Part shown: piece after piece, positions 23,667 to 33,050 of the stretch | Layout of the letters: each line of letters starts with the position of its first letter | Position numbering within the stretch: position 1 is the first letter of the stretch | Assembly: GCA_002841945.1 (NCBI GenBank) | Contig: PHBI01000090.1 | Location: 1-51,728, forward strand | Direction of reading: 5' to 3' | DNA length: 51,728 bases | From: Deltaproteobacteria bacterium HGW-Deltaproteobacteria-14 | Lineage (GTDB): Bacteria; Myxococcota_A; UBA9042; PHBI01 | Notes under the pieces: model-generated | What the model was told of the DNA's origin: nothing | Database searches by the model: none | What the model saw: the letters and a program-made list of their open reading frames with translations, nothing else | Translations under genes and position numbers: made by a program

Positions 23667-25985
23667 TCACGGCGCCTTGGTCGAGACCTCTTTGCCGGCC
23701 TCGTAGTCCGCCTCTCGCCACACCCGCCCGTCGTCGCGCCACCACGTCCAGTGCCCGACGCGCTCGCCAGCCGCGTAGGCGCCCTCGCTCTGCCGCGCGC
23801 CGCTCGGGTAGAAGCTGGCCCACGCGCCGTCCTCCTGGCCGTCGACCATCGCGCCGGTCTCGCGCTTCGCCCCGCCGGGATAGAACCAGGTCCAGGCCCC
23901 GGTCTTCTTCCCGGCCGCGTCGTACTGCCCGACGATCCGGCGGTCGCCGCCCTCGTCCCAGACGACCCAGTCCCCGGCCTCGGTCCCGACCGCGTAGTGC
24001 CCCTCGAAGCGCCGCTTGCCGCTCTTGTACCAACCGGTCCACTTCCCGTCGGGCTGCCCCTTGACGAACTCGCCGGTGAGCATCGGCGTCCCGTCCTCGA
24101 ACCAGAAGGTCCACGGCCCCGACAGCTCCCCGTCGACGAAGCGCCCCTCCTTCTCCTTCTTCCCGTTGGCGTGCCAGAAGGTCCAGACCCGCTCCTGCTC
24201 CTTGACCACCTCGCCCTTCTGCGCGACGTCGGCGTCGGGGGCCTCGGGCGCCTCGCCCCCCTCCGGCGCGGGCTCACGCCACCGGCACACCTGGCAGCCG
24301 GTGAAGCGCCCCTCGGAGTTCACGAGCCACTCGCCGCGCATCCCGTCGCAGTCCGCCCGCCCGGTCCCGACCTCGATCCCCTGGTCGTACTCGACCTCGC
24401 GCCAGAACTCCCCGGAGCGCCACCACATCTTCCACAGGCCGTGCTTCTTGCCCGCCTCGTACGGGCCGACGCCGAGCTGCTGCCCGTTGTCGTAGTACTC
24501 GGTCCACTCGCCCTGCTCGAGGTCCGCGACGTGCGAGCCGGTCGCCTTCAGCGCCCCCTCCCAGTAGTAGTTCTTCCAGATCCCCGACCGGTCCCCGTCG
24601 ACGTACTCCCCCTCCCAGGCCTTGCGCCCGTTGGTGTAGTACGCGATCCAGAAGCCGCTGCGGTTGTTCATCGCGTAGGCGCCGACGACCTTCGGCTCGC
24701 CCGTCTCGAACCACTTCTTGACCACGCCGTTGCGCACCCCGAGCGAGTACTCCTGCGCGGTGTCCTTGTTGCCGTTGTCGAACCACGTCGTCCACAGCCC
24801 GTCCTGCACCCCGCCGCGGTAGCTGCCCTCCTCGCGGCGGTTGCCGTTGGCCCAGAACATGACCCAGTGGCCGTTGCCGTCGCTGATGGTCGAGGTCCCG
24901 TATTCGCGCCCGTCCGGCCCGCGGAAGACGTGGGTCCCCTTCGGCACGCCGCCCTCGTAGGTCCCCTCGCGCATCAGCTCGCCCGTCGGGTGCCAGTCCT
25001 CGGCCAGCCCCTGCTCGCGGTCGTCGACGAAGGTCCGCAGCCACATCGGCTTGGCGTCCTCGAAGTAGCCGCGCCACACCCCGGTCCGCCGCGGGAAGCC
25101 GGTCTCGGCCCCGACGAGGCACCCCTCGACGCGCTCCTTGAAGTCGATCTGCCACTCGCCGCTCTGCTGGTGGCACAGCGCGGGCTCCGCACCCTCGCGC
25201 ACGCCGTCGACGTACACGACGTCGCGGAACTTCTGCCCGTTCGTGAACCACTCCGTCCACGTCCCGGTGCGCTCGCCGGCCTCGTAGCTCCCCTGCTCCA
25301 CCCGCGGACCCTCGGGGTGGTAGTAGCTCCACTCCCCGGCCTCGAGGTCGTCGGCGTAGCTGCCCTCCGACGCCAGCATCCCCTTGTCGGTCCAGGTCTT
25401 CCACGGGCCGCTGCGCTTGCCCGCGACGTAGTCCCCCTCCGTCTCCTTGAAGCACGTCGGGTGGAAGCTCACGTAGTGGCCGTCGAGGAGCCCCGCGACG
25501 TAGTGGCTCTCGAGCTGGGTCTGGCCGCTCGGGAACCAGCGCCGCACCTCGCCGTCGAGCTGGTCGGCGACGTAGTTCTCCTCAAAGCGCGGCGTCCCGG
25601 TGTCGTAGGTCCCGGCCCAGCGCCCTACCCGCGCGCCCTGGTCGAACTGCCCGACCTGCGAGACCGTGCCGTCGTGGCGAAAGAACATGGCCTTGCCGTG
25701 GAGCACGTTCTTCGACCACGAGACCGCGGCGTCGAGGCCGCCGGTCTCGTCGAGGATCTGCCAGACCCCCTCGTTGCCGTTGGCCACCACACAGCCGCGC
25801 CCCTTCTCGCGCTTGGCCCAGCGCCCGCCCGCCGCGCGGCACCCGGCCGCGTCGACGATCTGCCCCGGGAACAGCGCCGCCAGGTCGGGCGCCTCGCCCC
25901 CCGCGACCGCAGAACTCGCGGTCGCACACAGCATCACAACGACCAAAGTCGAGCGCAACAGAGAGCCTATCGTGCGCCGCAACAT
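23667..25985 (-). CDS. Secreted protein of tandem MORN-type repeats
   Basis: The 772-residue product has a signal peptide (to about AVAGG, residue 29) and then roughly two dozen MORN-variant repeats of 22-24 residues. The pattern is DGxWxxWxxxGxxxxEGxYxxGxxxG, for example GPWKTWTDKGMLASEGSYAD. A few insertions interrupt them. Two carry Cys pairs (GRFTGCQVCRW near 560, DCDGMRGEW before it). MORN stacks form elongated beta sheets. In the periplasm or outer membrane they are thought to bind lipids or proteins. Its ATG overlaps the TGA of the upstream TPR gene by 1 nt. It is the last gene of the five-gene operon, and the two last genes are the part least common in MoxR clusters. Confidence 0.82.
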   Translation of the reverse strand: MLRRTIGSLLRSTLVVVMLCATASSAVAGGEAPDLAALFPGQIVDAAGCRAAGGRWAKREKGRGCVVANGNEGVWQILDETGGLDAAVSWSKNVLHGKAMFFRHDGTVSQVGQFDQGARVGRWAGTYDTGTPRFEENYVADQLDGEVRRWFPSGQTQLESHYVAGLLDGHYVSFHPTCFKETEGDYVAGKRSGPWKTWTDKGMLASEGSYADDLEAGEWSYYHPEGPRVEQGSYEAGERTGTWTEWFTNGQKFRDVVYVDGVREGAEPALCHQQSGEWQIDFKERVEGCLVGAETGFPRRTGVWRGYFEDAKPMWLRTFVDDREQGLAEDWHPTGELMREGTYEGGVPKGTHVFRGPDGREYGTSTISDGNGHWVMFWANGNRREEGSYRGGVQDGLWTTWFDNGNKDTAQEYSLGVRNGVVKKWFETGEPKVVGAYAMNNRSGFWIAYYTNGRKAWEGEYVDGDRSGIWKNYYWEGALKATGSHVADLEQGEWTEYYDNGQQLGVGPYEAGKKHGLWKMWWRSGEFWREVEYDQGIEVGTGRADCDGMRGEWLVNSEGRFTGCQVCRWREPAPEGGEAPEAPDADVAQKGEVVKEQERVWTFWHANGKKEKEGRFVDGELSGPWTFWFEDGTPMLTGEFVKGQPDGKWTGWYKSGKRRFEGHYAVGTEAGDWVVWDEGGDRRIVGQYDAAGKKTGAWTWFYPGGAKRETGAMVDGQEDGAWASFYPSGARQSEGAYAAGERVGHWTWWRDDGRVWREADYEAGKEVSTKAP

Positions 25986-28003
25986 CACTCCTCCTCCTCG
26001 CCCTTGGGCTTCGGCGTGCCGAGGAGGCCGTCGAGCACCTGCGAGGCGTTGACGCGCACCGTGCTGCCGTCGAGGCTGTTGATGTCGCTCGAGGTGAGCT
26101 CGACCTTGGGCGAGAATACGTCGGCGTGGAACGCGTCGCAGGCGGCGATCACGTCGTCGAGGCCGGCCTTGTCGACCTTGGACGTCGCACAGTTGAAGCG
26201 GAAGCCGTCCTGGGCGGAGAGGCACACCCGCACCTCGGCGTCGCCGAAGGAGACGTCGACCCGGAAGCCGTCGTCGCGCCCGGGATCGAGGCGGCGCGTG
26301 TCGCCCAGCCGGGCGGCGACCATGCGCGAGAACGGCGCGTCGTCGTGGTAGATGACGACCGGGACGCGCAGATCGAGCTGCTTGAACGCCGAGGGGTACT
26401 GCTGCAGCGCCTCGCGGAGGTGGACCCGACCGTCGGCCGCCCGGCCGAGGGCGAGCTCGTCCATCCCGAGCCAGGCGACCGTGCGCCAGCGCAGGAGCCG
26501 GGTCTCCTTCGGCATCTCCGCGAGCGCCTTCAGCCCGAGCCGCACCGCCTCCTCGCGGTCCCCGGCGACGTGGCGCAGCTCGCCGAGCATGGCGTCGTAG
26601 TAGCCGGCGGACTCCGCCGCGACCTGCGAGGCGTCGAGCCGGCGCGCCTTCGCGAGGGCCACCTCGACCAGCCCAGGCCCGAGGATCCGCGCCAGGTTCC
26701 CGGCGTACCACGGCTTCACCCCGCGCAGGTACGGGCGCAGGTTGGTCACCAGGATCTCGTCGTGCAGGCTCAGGGTCAGGAGTATCCGCTGGAGCTCCCA
26801 CTGCTTGAGGCGCATGTCGCGCACGTCCATCACGAGGTCGCTCGCGTCGAAGAGCCCGCGCACCGAGGACGCCTCGAGGGTCTCCTGGACGCGCAGCTCG
26901 AGCATCTGCCACAGCGCCACGGCGTGGGCGAAGCGGATGTCCTCCTTCGACACGCTCGTCATACCGGTCCGGTCGGGGGCGGCGAAGACCTGCTCGGCGA
27001 AGGGCAGGCCGTCCTTGCCGCGCCCGAGGGCGTAGAGCAGCTCGACCAGGATGGCGCGGTTGCCCATCACGAACTGCGGCCGGTAGCGGCGGTCGATGGG
27101 CGCCCGCACGAGCTTCTTGAAGGCCGAGATCGTCTTCTGGAACTCGCCCTCGACCAGGAAGAGGTTGGCGAGGTGCTCGTAGCTCGAGTTCGGGCAGTCG
27201 TTGCGCTCGGCGCGGATGGCCTTGCGCGCGAGCTCCTCGGCCTCGCCGAAGGCGAAGCGCGCGAACGACGCCTGAGCGGTGTTGTGAAAGAGGATGCAGG
27301 ACTGCCCCTGCACGCTCGCGATGCCGGCCTGGCCCCAGGCGTAGCTGGCGTTGCGGTCGAGGAGCTCGTCCTCCAGCGCCATGAGCCCGTTGTAGGCCGA
27401 GACGCGCTCGTCGGTGTCGGACGACCGGGTCAGCTCGAGCCCGACGGCGCGCGCCTCGTCGTAGCGCCCGAGCTTCATCAGCGGCCAGATGCGCAGGCGC
27501 GTCAGCTTCGGCGCGTAGATGGCGTCGTAGCCGTCGATGGCGCGCAGCTGCTCGTCCTTGCGGTCCATCTCGCCGAGCAGCCAGATCTCCTTCATCAGGA
27601 TGCGCTTGTGCCAGATCTGCGCCTGGGCGTTGTCCGGCGCGGCGCCGTAGGCGTCGGTCAGGAGCCCCTTGGCCTTGCGCACGAGAAAGAGCGAGCGCGC
27701 GTGGTTCGCCTCCTCTTCGTGGAAGACGTCGGCCAGCACCCAGGTCGCGATGATTGACCGCGGATCCGCGCGGAGGATCTTCTCGGCCTGCTCGCGGGCG
27801 CGGATGTACTTGCCCGCCTCGTCGCTCTGGAGCGCCGCCTGCTCCTCGGGGGTCCCGGTGAGCCGGGAGTCCGCGGCGCTGACCGCGAAGCCGCCGACGG
27901 GGTCCGCGGCCTGAGCCGGCGCGACGGCCAGGGTCAACGCCAGCGCGGCGAGGGTGGATCTCACGAACCCTGGGGTGGATCTGCTGGGGCGGACCTGCCT
28001 CAT
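25985..28003 (-). CDS. Secreted TPR-like protein in the MoxR operon
   Basis: The 672-residue product has a long N-terminal signal peptide (basic start, hydrophobic core ALALTLAVAPAQA-AD) and then mostly helix pairs of TPR type. Examples are AREQAEKILRADPRSIIATWVLADVFHEEE and FAFGEAEELARKAIRAE, from about 75 to 560. The final 110 residues are a small alpha/beta part ending in an acidic PKPKGEEEE tail. No catalytic motif is visible. It is probably a periplasmic scaffold for the complex predicted by the operon. Its ATG overlaps the MoxR stop (ATGA), so the two are translationally coupled. The start at 28003 is chosen for that overlap and a GAGAGG ribosome site. Confidence 0.8.
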   Translation of the reverse strand: MRQVRPSRSTPGFVRSTLAALALTLAVAPAQAADPVGGFAVSAADSRLTGTPEEQAALQSDEAGKYIRAREQAEKILRADPRSIIATWVLADVFHEEEANHARSLFLVRKAKGLLTDAYGAAPDNAQAQIWHKRILMKEIWLLGEMDRKDEQLRAIDGYDAIYAPKLTRLRIWPLMKLGRYDEARAVGLELTRSSDTDERVSAYNGLMALEDELLDRNASYAWGQAGIASVQGQSCILFHNTAQASFARFAFGEAEELARKAIRAERNDCPNSSYEHLANLFLVEGEFQKTISAFKKLVRAPIDRRYRPQFVMGNRAILVELLYALGRGKDGLPFAEQVFAAPDRTGMTSVSKEDIRFAHAVALWQMLELRVQETLEASSVRGLFDASDLVMDVRDMRLKQWELQRILLTLSLHDEILVTNLRPYLRGVKPWYAGNLARILGPGLVEVALAKARRLDASQVAAESAGYYDAMLGELRHVAGDREEAVRLGLKALAEMPKETRLLRWRTVAWLGMDELALGRAADGRVHLREALQQYPSAFKQLDLRVPVVIYHDDAPFSRMVAARLGDTRRLDPGRDDGFRVDVSFGDAEVRVCLSAQDGFRFNCATSKVDKAGLDDVIAACDAFHADVFSPKVELTSSDINSLDGSTVRVNASQVLDGLLGTPKPKGEEEE

Positions 28004-29079
28004 GCGCCTCTCAGGGTGGCCCGGGCGAGGGCGTCGAGCGGGGCCTTGACGCACTCGTTGATCACCAGGTCCACGTCCTCGACGCCGGGGACGAGCTCCA
28101 TGCGGTGCTGGAAGATCGGGACGACCAGGCGCGAGATGTCCTCGGGGGCCACGAAGTCGCGCCCGCGCAGCATCGCCAGGGTCTGGAGCGCCGGGATGGC
28201 CAAGACCAGCGAGCGCGTCGACACCCCCTGCAGCACGCGCCGGTCCTCGCGCAGGGCGCGCGCGATGTCGACGAGGCACTCCTGCACCTGGGGCGATACG
28301 AAGACCTGGTCGCGCAGGATCTTGCGCGCCGCGAGGACGTCGGTGCGGCTCACCTTCGGCAGCGTCTTGCGATCGCGCGGCAGGCCCCAGGTCCGCAGCA
28401 CCTCGAGCTCGGAGTCGCGGTCGATGTGCTTCATCCTGATCTTGAAGAGGAAGCGGTCGAGCTGGGCGAGCGGCAGGGGGTAGGTCCCGACGGCGTCGAG
28501 GGGGTTCTGCGTCGCGATGACGAAGAAGAGCTCGTCGAGCTTGTGGGAGATGTTGTCGACGGTGACCTGCTTCTCGGCCATCGCCTCGAGGAGCGCCGCC
28601 TGCACCTTCGGGGTGGTCCGGTTGATCTCGTCGACGAGCACGATGTAGGCGAAGACCGGGCCGCGCCGGAAGTGGAAGGTGTTCGACTCGAGGTCGAAGA
28701 TCATCACCCCGGTCACATCCGACGGGAGGAGATCGGGGGTGAACTGCAGGCGCCGGAACTCGGGGATGTCGTCGCTGGGGTTGTCGTCGCTGATGCTGTT
28801 GCCGAGGGCGTTGGCGAGCGTCGTCTTGCCGCTGCCCGGGTAGTCCTCGAGCAGCACGTGGCCGTCGCCGAGGACCGCGATGAGGACCAGCTCGATGACG
28901 TCGTCGCGGCCCATCACCGAGGCGCGCATCCAGGCGCGCAGGCGCTCGGCGAGGGCGCGCACGTCGGCGAGCCCGTGGATCCCGGGGGCGGTCGCCGCGA
29001 CGGGCGGGGCGGGCGCGTCGGGGGCGAGGTCGGGTTCGGAGGCGTACGCCACAGGGGTCTCCTTGGTCGATAGGTGCAT
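28000..29079 (-). CDS. MoxR-family AAA+ ATPase
   Basis: The 359-residue product is a MoxR chaperone ATPase with Walker A YPGSGKTT (80-87), Walker B VLVDEINR (147-154), a sensor-type region FFVIATQNPLD and the helical lid near the end. The first 35 residues are a Pro/Ala-rich tail without conservation. MoxR proteins usually work on von Willebrand or DUF58/transglutaminase partners to build or regulate surface complexes, and those partners are encoded directly upstream here. The ATG overlaps the transglutaminase stop by 1 nt (TGATG), and the stop overlaps the TPR gene start by 4 nt. Confidence 0.92.
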   Translation of the reverse strand: MHLSTKETPVAYASEPDLAPDAPAPPVAATAPGIHGLADVRALAERLRAWMRASVMGRDDVIELVLIAVLGDGHVLLEDYPGSGKTTLANALGNSISDDNPSDDIPEFRRLQFTPDLLPSDVTGVMIFDLESNTFHFRRGPVFAYIVLVDEINRTTPKVQAALLEAMAEKQVTVDNISHKLDELFFVIATQNPLDAVGTYPLPLAQLDRFLFKIRMKHIDRDSELEVLRTWGLPRDRKTLPKVSRTDVLAARKILRDQVFVSPQVQECLVDIARALREDRRVLQGVSTRSLVLAIPALQTLAMLRGRDFVAPEDISRLVVPIFQHRMELVPGVEDVDLVINECVKAPLDALARATLRGA

Positions 29080-31394
29080 CAGCGGACCCAGAGCCAGCCG
29101 ATGGGGTTCAGGGCGCCCGCGAGGCGCCGGTGGATCGGGATCGCGCGGCGATACTCGGCGCGGACCCGGCCGTAGAGGGCGCGTACGTCCGCGGGGGCGG
29201 CGGCGGCGCGAGGCCCGCCGAGGGCGGCCCGGAGGTGGGTCATGGTGAGGGCGTCGAAGCTCGGCGCGACCGTGGTCAGCCGGCGGGCGAAGGCCTCGCG
29301 CGTCTCACCGGGCTGGCGCACCACGCCGACGTCGGCGAAGGCGTCGAGGACCGCGCGCATCGCCCAGCGGTGCTTTTCGCTACCGCCAGAGAGGTGGAGC
29401 GCGATCCGACGCCCCCACTTTATTCCATAAAGCCCGACGACGAATGCTGCAGCGCAACATGCGAGGATGATGAGCAGCAGCCCGAAGGGGAAGGGGCTGG
29501 CGTCGGGGTCGTCGGCGCGGCCGCCGGTCGGGTCCTTGCGGGCGATCTCGCCGAGCATGGACTCGAGGCTCTGGTCGACGATCTGCTGCGGGGGCTCGTC
29601 GCTCTGCTCGGGGTAGACGTCGAAGGTGATCCAGCCGACCCCGTCGAGGTGAATCTCGGGCCAGGCGTGGGCCATGTTGCCGAGGATGAGCAGGTTCGAG
29701 CCGCCGGAGCGCTTGCGGGTGTCGACGGCGTAGCCGACCGCGACGCGGGAGGCGATGCCCTGGCTGCGGAAGAGAAAGACCGCGGCGTTGGCGAAGTGGA
29801 CGCAGTAGCCGCGCAGCGACCCGAAGAGGAAGTCCGCCGTGGGGTCGGTCGCGTCGACGTGGGTCTCCTTGAGCGTGTAGTAGCCGCTCTTCTCGAGCCA
29901 CTCCTTGATGAGGAGCGCCTTCATCAGGTCGTCGTCGTAGAAGCGCAGATCGATGTCGCGCAGGATCTCGTTGGCCAGCGCGGCGTAGCGCGGGTCGTCG
30001 GGGATCTCGGTGTAGTGCGCGCGGGTGGCGGCGTCCCAGCCGGGGCTGGCGGAGGTGCGGCCGAGGAGTCGGCTCGGGTCCTCCGAAAGGACGTAAGAGG
30101 TCACGTCGTAGGCGGCGACGAAGAGCTCGGGGTTGGGGTTGTCGAGGGGGCGCAGCTCGCGCGCCTGGGCGAGGGAGATCGGCTGCGGGTGGTCGGCGAG
30201 CAGGTAGACCGAGGTCGGCAGCGTCGTGAAGAGATCGGGGTTCTCGCCCTCCCCCGCCAGCACCGGGGCGGTCGTGGGGTAGGTCGTGATGACGTCCCGG
30301 TCGTACTTGCCGCTGTTGTCGACCGACAGGTGGGTCGCGTCGAAGCGGGACTGCACCTGCTGGCGGAAGTAGAGGATGCCCTCCTTGGACTCGTAGTCGT
30401 CGTGGAAGGCGACCACCGCGACCGGGCGCGGGCTGTCCGGCGGGGGCTTGCCGTAGGGGCTCTGGCCGTCACCGCCGCCGCCGCCGCCCTGGGGGCCGTC
30501 CTGGCTGTCGCCCTTGCCGCCCTTGCCGCCCTTGCCGTCCTTGTCCCCCTTGCCGCCCTTGCCGTCCTGGTCCCCCTCGCCGCCCTTGCCGTCGGCGTCA
30601 TCGTCCTTGTCGCCCTTGCCCCCCTGGCCGTCCTCGTCCTCGTCGGGCTTGGCCTCCTTGTCGTCGTCGCCCATCTTTTGGGCCCACGGCGGCGGCTTGG
30701 AGGCGTCGCAGAGGTTGTCGGACTCGATGAAGAAGAAGACGCCGACGCCGACACCGACGGCGACCACCATCGAGAAGAGCGTCTTCCACGCGCTCTGGCG
30801 GCGCATGAACATGACGATGGCCAGCAGCATCACGGCGGTGCCGATGCCGTAGAGCACCGGCTGGGGGTCGCTGACGCCGTTCTCGAGGAGCCAGTCGACG
30901 AGGTCGCGGGGCTGGTTGAGCTGGCAGTAGCGGTGGCTCGCGAAGGTGTAGACCACGCTGAAGACGGCGATGGCCGCCTCGAGCACGCTGACGACGCGGC
31001 TCCGCTGGGCGAGGTAGCGCACGGTGAAGAGCGCGCCGAGGAGCGCGACCCCGAAGAACAGGACGTCGGAGGTCCAGACGGTGCCCTCGACGCCGAGGGC
31101 GCCGGCGATGGCCGGGCTCTCGCGCACGAAGAGCGAGCTGAGCCAGCCCGCGAGGAAGGCCACGGCGCCGAGCAGCAGCGCGGCCCGCGGGCGGAGGCGC
31201 TTGCGGACGGCGACGGCGGCCAGCGCGCAGCCGACGACGACGGCCCCGCCGGCGGCGCCGATCCCCACCGACGTGGCGAGGGGGGCGAGCATGAGCCAGC
31301 CGGCGCCGAGGTAGACGATGGCCTTGACGATCTGGACCGGGATGGCCTCGGCCCCGAGCTCGGGGCCGCTGGCTGTGACGTCGCCGCGGCTCAT
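29079..31394 (-). CDS. Membrane transglutaminase-like protease (TgpA-type, DUF3488/DUF4129)
   Basis: The 771-residue product starts with about five or six transmembrane helices (roughly 20-225). A 70-residue soluble spacer of Asp, Gly and Lys (243-310) precedes a transglutaminase core. The catalytic triad is Cys531 (LRGYCVHFANA), His576 (MAHAWPEI) and Asp592 (FDVYP). A further helix (about 638-657) and a C-terminal DUF4129-like part close it. Such proteins face the periplasm and cut or crosslink cell-surface proteins. Its ATG overlaps the DUF58 stop (ATGA). The D/K/G spacer is far longer and more repetitive than usual for this family. Confidence 0.88.
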   Translation of the reverse strand: MSRGDVTASGPELGAEAIPVQIVKAIVYLGAGWLMLAPLATSVGIGAAGGAVVVGCALAAVAVRKRLRPRAALLLGAVAFLAGWLSSLFVRESPAIAGALGVEGTVWTSDVLFFGVALLGALFTVRYLAQRSRVVSVLEAAIAVFSVVYTFASHRYCQLNQPRDLVDWLLENGVSDPQPVLYGIGTAVMLLAIVMFMRRQSAWKTLFSMVVAVGVGVGVFFFIESDNLCDASKPPPWAQKMGDDDKEAKPDEDEDGQGGKGDKDDDADGKGGEGDQDGKGGKGDKDGKGGKGGKGDSQDGPQGGGGGGDGQSPYGKPPPDSPRPVAVVAFHDDYESKEGILYFRQQVQSRFDATHLSVDNSGKYDRDVITTYPTTAPVLAGEGENPDLFTTLPTSVYLLADHPQPISLAQARELRPLDNPNPELFVAAYDVTSYVLSEDPSRLLGRTSASPGWDAATRAHYTEIPDDPRYAALANEILRDIDLRFYDDDLMKALLIKEWLEKSGYYTLKETHVDATDPTADFLFGSLRGYCVHFANAAVFLFRSQGIASRVAVGYAVDTRKRSGGSNLLILGNMAHAWPEIHLDGVGWITFDVYPEQSDEPPQQIVDQSLESMLGEIARKDPTGGRADDPDASPFPFGLLLIILACCAAAFVVGLYGIKWGRRIALHLSGGSEKHRWAMRAVLDAFADVGVVRQPGETREAFARRLTTVAPSFDALTMTHLRAALGGPRAAAAPADVRALYGRVRAEYRRAIPIHRRLAGALNPIGWLWVR

Positions 31395-32728
31395 AGGCCC
31401 CTCAGCGCGTCGATCTGGGCGGCCTCGAGCCGTCGCCCGGAGCCGCGGTGGATGACGCGGACGTCGGCGTGGGCGGCGCGCAGGCGATCGTAGACGGCCG
31501 GGAGGTCGCGGAGCGTCGGGTCGGTGCGGTCGTCGTGCTCCCAGAAGAAGCGCTGGCGGCGGGTGCGGCTCAGGGACTCGAGCGCGCCGTCGACGGTCAG
31601 GACCAGCATCGGGGGCAGCGGGAGGCGGCGCGACGCGGTCAGGACCTTGTCTATCCAGGGGCCGTCGCTCGCCGGGGCGAAGATGACGAGGTTGTCGAGG
31701 CGCGCGCGGTCGACGGCGCGGAAGAGCGCGCCGAGGCCGTCGCACTGGGTGTCGCGGTGGGCGCGCGAGCGGATGACCTGCTCGAGGGCCTCGGCGGGGT
31801 GGCGGGTCGGCTTCACGGCGCCCTCGGCGGCGAAGACGAAGTCGGCGCCGAGCAGGCCCTGCTCGAGGAAGACCCGGGCGGTCGACGCCGAGGGCTCGTC
31901 GTGCTCGCCGGCGACGAAGAAGGCGACCATGGCGGGGCGCGGGGCGATGGCGCGCTCGGGCTCGCGCACCATGAGCTGGCGGTCGCGGGCGAAGGTCTTC
32001 CAGATCACGTGGCGCATCGGATCGCCGTAGACGTAGCGGCGCATCTCGACCATCTCGCCGATGGGCTGGCCCGACGGGTGGGAGTAGCCGTCGCTGGTGG
32101 CGCGGCGCACGGCGAGGCCGGCGTCGGCGCGGCCCACGGCGGGGACGACGCGCAGCGGCTGATCCCAGGTCTTCCAGAAGGTGAGCGAGGCGAAGCCGAA
32201 GATGTCGCGCACGGTGAAGCGGCGGGTGACGTGGTCGTAGCGGCCGCGCTCGCCGGGGACGACGCGCTCGACGAAGCTCGCGCCGGCGGGCTCGAGGGTG
32301 ACGACGGCGGTGTCGGGATCGCCCCAGCTGACGTCGACCTGGACCAGCGGCCAGAAGCGCAGCGACGGGCAGGCGAAGTGGGTCTTGGCCTCGGTGGCCG
32401 CCATCAGGGTCTCGGGGACGCCGCTCGGGCGCCGGCGGACGCGGCGCCACAGGACGAAGGCGGCGGCTCCGACGACGAGGTTCGAGAGCGCGACCAGGGC
32501 GAGGGCGACGGCGCTCAGCGCGTAGACGACGTGGTCGGCGTCGTCCTGACCGATGGTGAAGAAGGCCCAGAGCGCCACCGCGGTGAGCGTCAGCCCGAGG
32601 AACGTCGGCGGGACCGGGGCCCACACGCGGATCAACGGCGAGATCGCCTCACGCAGATCGTGGAGGGCGCCGCTCGCCCGCCGACCCGGCGGCGGTGGTG
32701 CTCGCCGCTTGCTCGCCGCTACGTTCAT
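31391..32728 (-). CDS. DUF58 membrane protein, first gene of the MoxR operon
   Basis: The 445-residue product has two N-terminal transmembrane helices (about 42-62 and 68-92 by hydrophobicity). A strand-rich linker and the DUF58 core follow, with the family signature RRYVYGDPMRHVIWKTFARD near 230 and a von Willebrand-A-like fold after it. DUF58 proteins are the usual partner of MoxR ATPases and TgpA-type transglutaminases. The ATG at 32728 (MNVAASKRR) gives a normal basic N-terminus and has a GGAG site upstream. The upstream TTG at 32785 and ATG at 32761 would add residues of doubtful quality. The stop overlaps the next gene start. Confidence 0.85.
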   Translation of the reverse strand: MNVAASKRRAPPPPGRRASGALHDLREAISPLIRVWAPVPPTFLGLTLTAVALWAFFTIGQDDADHVVYALSAVALALVALSNLVVGAAAFVLWRRVRRRPSGVPETLMAATEAKTHFACPSLRFWPLVQVDVSWGDPDTAVVTLEPAGASFVERVVPGERGRYDHVTRRFTVRDIFGFASLTFWKTWDQPLRVVPAVGRADAGLAVRRATSDGYSHPSGQPIGEMVEMRRYVYGDPMRHVIWKTFARDRQLMVREPERAIAPRPAMVAFFVAGEHDEPSASTARVFLEQGLLGADFVFAAEGAVKPTRHPAEALEQVIRSRAHRDTQCDGLGALFRAVDRARLDNLVIFAPASDGPWIDKVLTASRRLPLPPMLVLTVDGALESLSRTRRQRFFWEHDDRTDPTLRDLPAVYDRLRAAHADVRVIHRGSGRRLEAAQIDALRGL

Positions 32729-33050
32729 CGAACCCCACTCCGAACCGGAGGCCGCGAGCATTTCGCGTCTCCCGAGCCAACGCAACCCATACGCCCCAGA
32801 CGATGTTCCGGGGCGGCGTCTGGAGGTAGCTGCGGGGTGGCGTGGGTCATGGGCTCCAGGGACGGACGAGGGACTCGATTATGAACCAAAGCGCGTCGAG
32901 ACAAGCGCCGGCGCGGCGGGTGGCGCCGCGAAGCGCCATCTCCCCGCAGTCGACTTCGCCGCGCGAGCGGCGGGTGGAGGCGGCGCCGGATCTGTTGAGC
33001 GAGCTAGCAGCGCGGGCAGCGGCACGCGTACGTGCTGCCCCCGCGGTCTG
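32729..33050. other. Intergenic region with repeat A (copy 2) and a long hairpin
   Basis: These 322 bp hold the promoter area of the MoxR operon on the left (no clear -10/-35 seen), the second copy of interspersed repeat A at 32922-32992, and the large inverted repeat 33004-33054 on the right. No protein-coding signal is convincing: the short plus-strand frames here are reading through the repeat. Confidence 0.55.
32922..32992 (+). repeat. Interspersed intergenic repeat A, copy 2
   Basis: It matches the minus strand of 10130-10203 over about 65 bp. Conserved pieces are GCGAAGCG, TCGACTTCGCCGCGC and AGCGGCGGGTGGAGGCGGCG, with one 1-bp gap and a 4-6 bp indel near the right end. If read as protein, both give AAKRH(F/L)PAVDFAA. 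This explains long false reading frames at both sites. Confidence 0.7.

Noticed and set aside
26126..27757. A 543-residue plus-strand open frame inside the TPR gene
   Set aside because: Antisense to a gene with signal peptide, overlaps and helix pairs. Its own composition is Val/Arg/Gly repeats.
29130..31493. A 787-residue plus-strand open frame opposite the transglutaminase
   Set aside because: The catalytic triad is on the other strand. This frame only mirrors the D/G/K spacer as Ala/Leu repeats.
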